Shown one piece after another: positions 59,420 through 64,000 of a stretch of DNA of 64,000 nucleotides (the first letter of the stretch is position 1; every line of letters begins with the position of its first letter). Made by a program: the position numbers and the translations under genes. The stretch spans positions 123,794-187,793 of the forward strand of contig NZ_JXOK01000010.1 of the NCBI RefSeq assembly GCF_000830505.1, in the 5' to 3' direction. The notes beneath the pieces were generated by a model. It was not told the origin of the DNA, did no database searches, and was given only the letters and a program-made list of their open reading frames with translations. The stretch comes from Vibrio mytili (GTDB lineage: Bacteria; Pseudomonadota; Gammaproteobacteria; Enterobacterales; Vibrionaceae).

Positions 59420-59511
59420 GAGGCTGTTGGGATAAATAACTATCCTTTAAATTGAATCTAAGAAAGTAGATGGTTTATCGTTTTTTTGGTCTACGGATGT
59501 TTTTCAATCGG

Positions 59512-59907
59512 TTATTTTATCTTAAGTTCAGAGTAACCCGTTGATTCATCCATTTCACGATAAAATGACAGACCTGGGTAGTGATGGATGATTAATTCGG
59601 CTGTGGTATCAATCATCGTCCCCTCCATCAAATGTCCTCCCCAAACTTTGCCATTGTGGTCAGAGACAGAAATGTGTACATGCTGATGGTCAGGTGTAAG
59701 CGTCGCCATCATTGATACAATTTCAAATAACTCAACTTTGTGCAGTTCAGTTTCGGCACCAGCCAAGCGTATTTTGAGCTCGGATATACACCCCACGCAA
59801 GACGCGACGCTACCTGCTTGAATATCACAGTCCGATACGATTTTTGCGAGACTCTGTTTTAGGTCTGCGCCTTTTGTTAGTCTTATTGCTATCACGTTTA
59901 TTGACAT
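59512..59907 (-). CDS. PPC/DUF296 domain DNA-binding-like protein
   Basis: This 131-residue protein fits the PPC (DUF296) fold: LTKGADLKQSL, GSVASCVGCISELKIRLAG and HVHISVSDHNGKVWGGHLMEG. The three conserved His-containing positions suggest metal binding. Bacterial members are uncharacterised. It lies 9 bp downstream of the TetR gene in the same operon. Confidence 0.85.
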   Translation of the reverse strand: MSINVIAIRLTKGADLKQSLAKIVSDCDIQAGSVASCVGCISELKIRLAGAETELHKVELFEIVSMMATLTPDHQHVHISVSDHNGKVWGGHLMEGTMIDTTAELIIHHYPGLSFYREMDESTGYSELKIK

Positions 59908-59916
59908 ATGCTCAAG

Positions 59917-60492
59917 TCACTTCCTGATTAATATAAGCAAACATGCTAAAGCTGCGTCGATATCTTCAAAACGTTTCGCTTTGCCTAGTACACGCATGCC
60001 TTGCATATTGTTCAAAATAAATTGCGCCAAATCACGCGGCTTCAATGTCCTAGGGATGAGGGTCTCTGTTTGGGCATTTTGAATAGCGTCTGTAATGATA
60101 TGTATTAGGTGATCAAACAAGAAGTGACCTTTACGTAATACATCACTGTCTTCTCCTGCATGTTCAACCAACGCGTTTTGTACAAAGCAGCCACAACTAC
60201 GTTGATTTTGTAGTTCGGCGAACGATTTCAAAAAACCTTCAAGCTCTGGCAGTGAAGCTCCATCCTTTTCTAGGTTTTTTAGAGATGGTAACGAAACGTG
60301 TTTTAGGTAAGTGTCTAGGGCTTCATGATAGAGCTGTTGTTTATCACCGTAAGTGTTGTAAAGGCTGAAACGGTTTATATTCAGCTCGTCTGTAAGATCG
60401 GATATTGAAGTATTGGCAAAACCCTTACGCCAAAACACGTCCATTGCGACGAGCAGTTTTTCATCTCGGTTGAAGTTGGCTTTTCTCGCCAT
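59917..60492 (-). CDS. TetR-family transcriptional repressor
   Basis: This 191-residue protein has a TetR HTH (DVFWRKGFANTSISDLTDEL, NRFSLYNTYGDKQQLYHEAL) and a ligand-binding C-domain with two adjacent Cys (SCGCFVQNAL). It resembles NemR/YxaF-type electrophile sensors. It is divergent from a glutathione transferase gene with an operator-like dyad in between, a likely regulatory target. Confidence 0.9.
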   Translation of the reverse strand: MARKANFNRDEKLLVAMDVFWRKGFANTSISDLTDELNINRFSLYNTYGDKQQLYHEALDTYLKHVSLPSLKNLEKDGASLPELEGFLKSFAELQNQRSCGCFVQNALVEHAGEDSDVLRKGHFLFDHLIHIITDAIQNAQTETLIPRTLKPRDLAQFILNNMQGMRVLGKAKRFEDIDAALACLLILIRK

Positions 60493-60569
60493 AGCGTACC
60501 TACCTAGAACGACTCATTTGAAACAAGCGATTCCTAACTGAATTGATCAGATGTTTGAGGATTAAATTC

Positions 60570-60620
60570 TTGACTGATCGTTTATAAACTCGTTACATTA
60601 TAACCTAACCAATCGGTTAG
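60570..60620 (+). promoter_or_regulatory. GST promoter with TetR-type operator
   Basis: Possible promoter TTGACT (60570-60575) and TACATT (60594-60599). The dyad CTAACC-AATC-GGTTAG at 60605-60620 overlaps the expected start. This layout fits TetR repression of the GST gene. Confidence 0.6.
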
Positions 60621-60640
60621 TTAAAGAAAAAGGACTTGAC

Positions 60641-61255
60641 ATGAAACTGTATGAAACCGCCGCGACGCCGAGTTGCAGACGAGTAAGCATTTTTTTAAAT
60701 GAAATTGGCGGTGAGGTTGAACGTATCGCGCTAAACGTTCGTGAAGGGGACAATCTTTCGGAAGATTTCAGGAAAAAGAGTGTGAATGGAAAAGTTCCCA
60801 TGTTGGAACTAAAGGACGGTACAACAATTTGTGAAAGCGTCGCAATTTGTCGTTTTCTTGATGAAGAGTTCAGTAACAACCTAAACCTTTTCGGTAAAAA
60901 TCAACTAGAAAGGGCACAGGTTGAAATGTGGCACCGTGTCGTCGAGTTTCAAGGGCTGTACACCGCTTTTCAGGCGTTTAGAAACATTACCGCAATTTAT
61001 AAAGACAGAGAAACGTGCGTTAAAGAGTGGGGTGAAGAGTCGAAACAACGAGTACTCGCTTTCCTACCAGTATTAGAAAAACGCTTAGAAGAAAGCAAAT
61101 TTATTGCGTCCGACAGGTATACCATCGTCGATATCACCGCTTTCATCTTCATAGGGTTTGCTATCAATGCGCTTAAGATTGATGTATTGACGACAGCGCC
61201 AAATATCTCTCGATGGTACGAGCAAGTTTCGGCTAGAGATGCAATGCAGGCATAA
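60641..61255 (+). CDS. Glutathione S-transferase family protein
   Basis: This 204-residue GST has the N-terminal thioredoxin fold (KLYETAATPSCRRVSIFLNE, KVPMLELKDGTTICESVAIC) and an all-helical C-domain (YTIVDITAFI). Conjugation of glutathione to electrophiles is likely. The divergent TetR gene may regulate it. Confidence 0.9.
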   Translation: MKLYETAATPSCRRVSIFLNEIGGEVERIALNVREGDNLSEDFRKKSVNGKVPMLELKDGTTICESVAICRFLDEEFSNNLNLFGKNQLERAQVEMWHRVVEFQGLYTAFQAFRNITAIYKDRETCVKEWGEESKQRVLAFLPVLEKRLEESKFIASDRYTIVDITAFIFIGFAINALKIDVLTTAPNISRWYEQVSARDAMQA

Positions 61256-61468
61256 ATCAAGGCAAGCAGTCGTTGATTGATCGTGTCATGTACTGCTTGT
61301 GCTCATCCCTTTGAGTAAACTTAAGGATGTTCGACGTACTAAATCAAACTCCTTCCAAGTCATACTATTTGTTTATAGCTGTTCTATACTCGTATTATCT
61401 CAATGGCCTCTGTGTATGTGTCGTTCGTTGTAACACGGAATGTGCAATTCAAGGACAAGGGGAATACT

Positions 61469-61732
61469 ATGAGCTTAAAAGCCAAAGTTATTAATAATGT
61501 ACTCGTCGCTTTATTAGTTGTCGCGACATTTGGATTGGTCGCGATGTATGAGGACATTGTTCAACAAAAACACCAAATACAGTCTTTAACCGAAAAGCTT
61601 CTTGAGAAAGAAAATCAGATCGTGGTTTCTAATGAGGCACTATCATACACTCGATACCAGCATCAATTGTTAGCGGAAGATTACAGCAGATTTCGGGATG
61701 AACAGTCGATGAAAAGCGTACTGAGTCAGTAA
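61469..61732 (+). CDS. Small membrane-anchored coiled-coil protein
   Basis: From ATG 61469 (AGGGGAA site) the protein has 87 residues: one N-terminal helix (VLVALLVVATFGLVAM), then a charged coiled coil (QQKHQIQSLTEKLLEKENQI). No known family. It is probably bitopic with the coil outside or inside the membrane. Confidence 0.6.
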   Translation: MSLKAKVINNVLVALLVVATFGLVAMYEDIVQQKHQIQSLTEKLLEKENQIVVSNEALSYTRYQHQLLAEDYSRFRDEQSMKSVLSQ

Positions 61733-61850
61733 GAATGTTGTGATGAACAGAAAATCGCAGTTCACTAGTCAATGATTACACCTCGTACGAACTACCGTCA
61801 GTAGCGAGATTAGTTTACTTAGATTCTTTCACAGAGGATTGATGTTATTT

Positions 61851-62036
61851 TTATTTTGGACTTTCTACCGGAGCAAGTAGCGCGTCCAACTCTTCCCGAG
61901 TGAGTAAGTCGTTGGTAACTAGCATCGAAGCTTCGTCATCAAGTGACATTTTAGTTTGATTTAACAAATAGCGTTTTTGCACCGCAGTTAAATCTGGCAG
62001 AGAATCTATAAGTTCTCGAAAATTATCATTATTCAT
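61851..62036 (-). CDS. Small acidic protein, unknown
   Basis: This 61-residue helical protein (NFRELIDSLPDLTAVQKRYL, LTREELDALLAP) lies 30 bp downstream of the Hpt-like gene. Probably co-transcribed with it. Unknown function. Confidence 0.5.
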   Translation of the reverse strand: MNNDNFRELIDSLPDLTAVQKRYLLNQTKMSLDDEASMLVTNDLLTREELDALLAPVESPK

Positions 62037-62066
62037 TATTACGATCCCCCGTTATAAAACGGTTTG

Positions 62067-62402
62067 TTAAGCCTGGTTATCTAAGTAAGCGAAAATTTGT
62101 TGATTGATAGTGAGAAGTTCTCGACTCACTATCTTTATGTCTTTGTTATCCGGCTCTATGTTGTTTCGAGCGTGATTTTCAATTCCTTGCAGTGCAACAA
62201 CGGCAGTATCTTCACCGAAGCTCTCCAACTCGTTTTTCAATTCACGCACGAGTATATGTAATTCTGGCCAGTTTTGTTCTGAATTTAATCGAGCAATACG
62301 TTCTGAACCATCTCCATGATTCTCTAAATAAGTAGACAAAACACTTATCAGCTTATCGACATCATTGTCCATGTATTCACTGAGTACTGTAAAGTTAATC
62401 AT
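62067..62402 (-). CDS. Hpt-like protein lacking the phospho-accepting His
   Basis: This 111-residue helical protein has the Hpt layout, but the signature region reads LVRELKNELESFGED. The position of the phospho-His in HxLKG..G is occupied by Arg. Its nearest His (ELHIL) is five residues earlier. It may be a pseudo-Hpt that binds a receiver without phosphotransfer (inference). Confidence 0.55.
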   Translation of the reverse strand: MINFTVLSEYMDNDVDKLISVLSTYLENHGDGSERIARLNSEQNWPELHILVRELKNELESFGEDTAVVALQGIENHARNNIEPDNKDIKIVSRELLTINQQIFAYLDNQA

Positions 62403-62868
62403 CTGTGTCTCCTTACCTTAGTAGAGCACACAAGCGCGATTAAGTTCCAAACAACGCTAGTGACCAGCCTCTATCCGAAGTCACTAGAGTTAAGTAAACG
62501 ATGTAGTGGAAAAGCGGTTTGTATCGACGCAATACTTTCTATTCTCTCTTGCAACGATCCAACATTTGCCTTAACAAATACAATAATATTAAAAATAGTC
62601 ATTTGAATGCATAAAGACAAGGCGTTTTACGTGAAATGAGGTTTGTATTGTTGTTGAAAATTCATTTTAGCAATACAAACAAACCCTGCTCTAATAAATG
62701 GCAGAGAGGATTGTACAGTTTGTTGCTCCAACTAAGGCTGTGTTGGAGCAATCAAACAATAAATCGAGGGGTATGGCTCAATTATTAGAGGGGCGCAATA
62801 ACTGGACTCGCCATTAGCGTTTCGCGATTGAATATGGGTTAGTCACTTTTGTTGACCTGTTGTAAGAT
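62403..62868. other. Intergenic region with a hairpin, 466 bp
   Basis: Upstream of the Hpt-like gene (-) and downstream of creA (-). It holds a perfect 10-bp hairpin TTGCTCCAAC / GTTGGAGCAA (62723-62732, 62742-62751), with 5 more paired bases beyond a bulge. It may end the creA transcript. No ORF with a ribosome site. Confidence 0.5.
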
Positions 62869-63339
62869 CTAGTTCGTCTCAGATGCTGGTTCTACAAACG
62901 CTTTTGTCCCCCATAGTGGGACTGTCGAAAGGCTGTGTTTGAAGCTACCTGATGTTTCTTTTGTAGAATAAGACAAATACATTAACGTTTGATTTTCAGG
63001 GTCGTAAATGCGTCTAATTTTCATTGATTTGAAGAAAATACTCTTTGATTTCTTAAAAACGATTTCCCCCGATTTGCTCTTATCAACGTTTGCGATCATC
63101 TCTGGGGTAATTTCGCCTGTTTGGCGGCATGAAATTGAACTGTCACTTGGGTCTGACAGGCTGAAGTCAGCTTCAATACTCGCGACATGACAAGTCACGC
63201 CTGGAACTTCTGGGTCAACGAGCGTATTTAATTTAATGTCTTTCATGGTAAACATACCCAATGACACATCACCCACTTCATTATCAGAACAACCAGTAAG
63301 TAGTGTCACTAAACCTAAAGCCACCAAGCTTTTTTTCAT
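62869..63339 (-). CDS. creA: CreA family lipoprotein
   Basis: From MKKSLVALGLVTLLTGC the protein has a type II signal peptide with lipobox LTGC. The mature 140 residues have the CreA pattern (VGDVSLGMFTMKDIKLNTLV, PEVPGVTCHVASIEADFSL, SISCRQTG). CreA is conserved in proteobacteria and of unknown function. Confidence 0.85.
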   Translation of the reverse strand: MKKSLVALGLVTLLTGCSDNEVGDVSLGMFTMKDIKLNTLVDPEVPGVTCHVASIEADFSLSDPSDSSISCRQTGEITPEMIANVDKSKSGEIVFKKSKSIFFKSMKIRRIYDPENQTLMYLSYSTKETSGSFKHSLSTVPLWGTKAFVEPASETN

Positions 63340-63643
63340 TGTTTTATCCTTAACTAAAACCGCGATTAGCGTCAATTTATCAGACGTTGTCTATTAAAAC
63401 AAAGTTTGCCCCTTCTTCGAATGATGTATACCAGCAAAAAAATCGATACGTTTCGATACACTGAGCAAGACGAAAAGCTTAAACGACTGTTTATCTCGAA
63501 ATCCGTTGGTTCAGTACCTAACTGTATCGGGAATCGCTAGGTTTGTGATCGGCTTCGTGCTAATGTATGCCCCAAAACAGGTGACAGCAAATGATTGAAA
63601 AGACATTCAATCTGTTTTACGCCCGTCATAACAAGGTACTCAA
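63340..63643. other. Divergent intergenic region, 304 bp
   Basis: Between creA (-) and the partial gene at the window end (+). No recognisable element or ORF with a ribosome site. Confidence 0.4.
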
Positions 63644-64000
63644 ATGAATATACAACAGTTAGCCTGTATAGAACGCAAGAATGCGTGGCTCTATAATTTG
63701 GTTGAAGTAGAATTCCCAACCCAAGAAAGTCTGAAAGGGCGCGACATCTACTTTAATACTTTGAATGGACAGGCTTACCACTCTGTTGATAAATCAAGTT
63801 TACTCTCTGAGCTGTCAGTATTTTCAGAAAACGACATTTTTCTCGTCGATTTTCACCGCCTTACGATTATGTTTTCAATTCTCCAATCAAACCGTTGGGA
63901 GCAGCAATCAGATAAAGACATGATCATTGAGTATCTGACGCAAATTATTCTTACGCCAGAATTTGAACTCTACGTGGTATTTGCAGAAGGTAACCCAATA
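63644..64000 (+). CDS. 3'-partial gene, unknown function
   Basis: ATG 63644 follows AAGG and opens a frame that runs off the window (119 codons visible). The sequence is polar and mixed (MNIQQLACIERKNAWLYNLV, then FLVDFHRLTIMFSILQSNRW). No motif is recognised in the visible part. The C-terminal part outside the window would decide it. Confidence 0.7.
   Translation, partial: MNIQQLACIERKNAWLYNLVEVEFPTQESLKGRDIYFNTLNGQAYHSVDKSSLLSELSVFSENDIFLVDFHRLTIMFSILQSNRWEQQSDKDMIIEYLTQIILTPEFELYVVFAEGNPI

Overview
The window looks like a chromosomal segment of a Vibrio-type gammaproteobacterium. This is inferred from gene content: a DUF2999 protein, a ToxR-type membrane regulator pair, a Roc/Vie-like c-di-GMP phosphorelay, artPIQM, sbcDC, a YegD-type Hsp70, an unlinked NifW-like protein and CreA. 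Base composition is moderate, with many short AT-rich intergenic regions. I see no rRNA, tRNA, CRISPR array, IS element or prophage.

Layout. (1) 1-8.8 kb is a signalling block: a hybrid histidine kinase with REC and Hpt domains, a REC-EAL phosphodiesterase, a LuxR-type response regulator and a membrane GGDEF cyclase on +, a LysR regulator, then on - a second LuxR-type regulator, a REC-TPR regulator and a lone Hpt protein. (2) 9-19 kb is mixed: TauE/SafE, MAPEG, EamA and MATE membrane proteins, GNAT, YbaK, catalase-peroxidase KatG, a RES/Xre toxin-antitoxin pair with a clear operator, a NifW-like protein and a MazG-like hydrolase. (3) 19.2-24.5 kb holds a His/Cys-rich exported protein and a Nik/Opp-type ABC importer behind an exact FNR-type site and a Zur-like palindrome. 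(4) 24.5-29.8 kb holds a ToxR-like regulator and co-sensor, two paralogous small exported Cys proteins and several unknown exported proteins. (5) 30-42.7 kb: sbcDC, 6-phospho-beta-glucosidase with LysR, artPIQM, and a UPF0303/oxidoreductase pair divergent from a DeoR regulator. (6) 42.9-51.5 kb: PhoD-like phosphatase, ETF-quinone oxidoreductase, EtfBA and a 2-oxoacid dehydrogenase E1alpha/E1beta/E2 operon, which together fit branched-chain amino-acid oxidation. (7) 52-64 kb: DOPA-dioxygenase-like protein, YegD, a copper-chaperone pair, a membrane coiled-coil protein, a 32-residue membrane peptide, a candidate sRNA, TrpD2/YbiB, TetR with GST, small Hpt-like proteins and CreA.

At least twelve single-base deletions, nearly all in short homopolymers, break otherwise well-conserved genes (two of them in katG). 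Restoring one base at each site gives full-length proteins with lengths divisible by three. I therefore read most of these as sequence errors rather than gene decay, but they are typed as pseudogene because the frame is broken as written.

The best candidates for undescribed biology are the Zur/FNR-type controlled metal-importer-like operon (19.2-24.4 kb), the ToxR-like pair next to tandem small Cys proteins (24.6-26.9 kb), a free-standing sRNA candidate with a near-consensus promoter (58.15-58.38 kb), and a 32-residue membrane peptide behind a TGTAA-N6-TGTAA direct repeat (57.2-57.4 kb).
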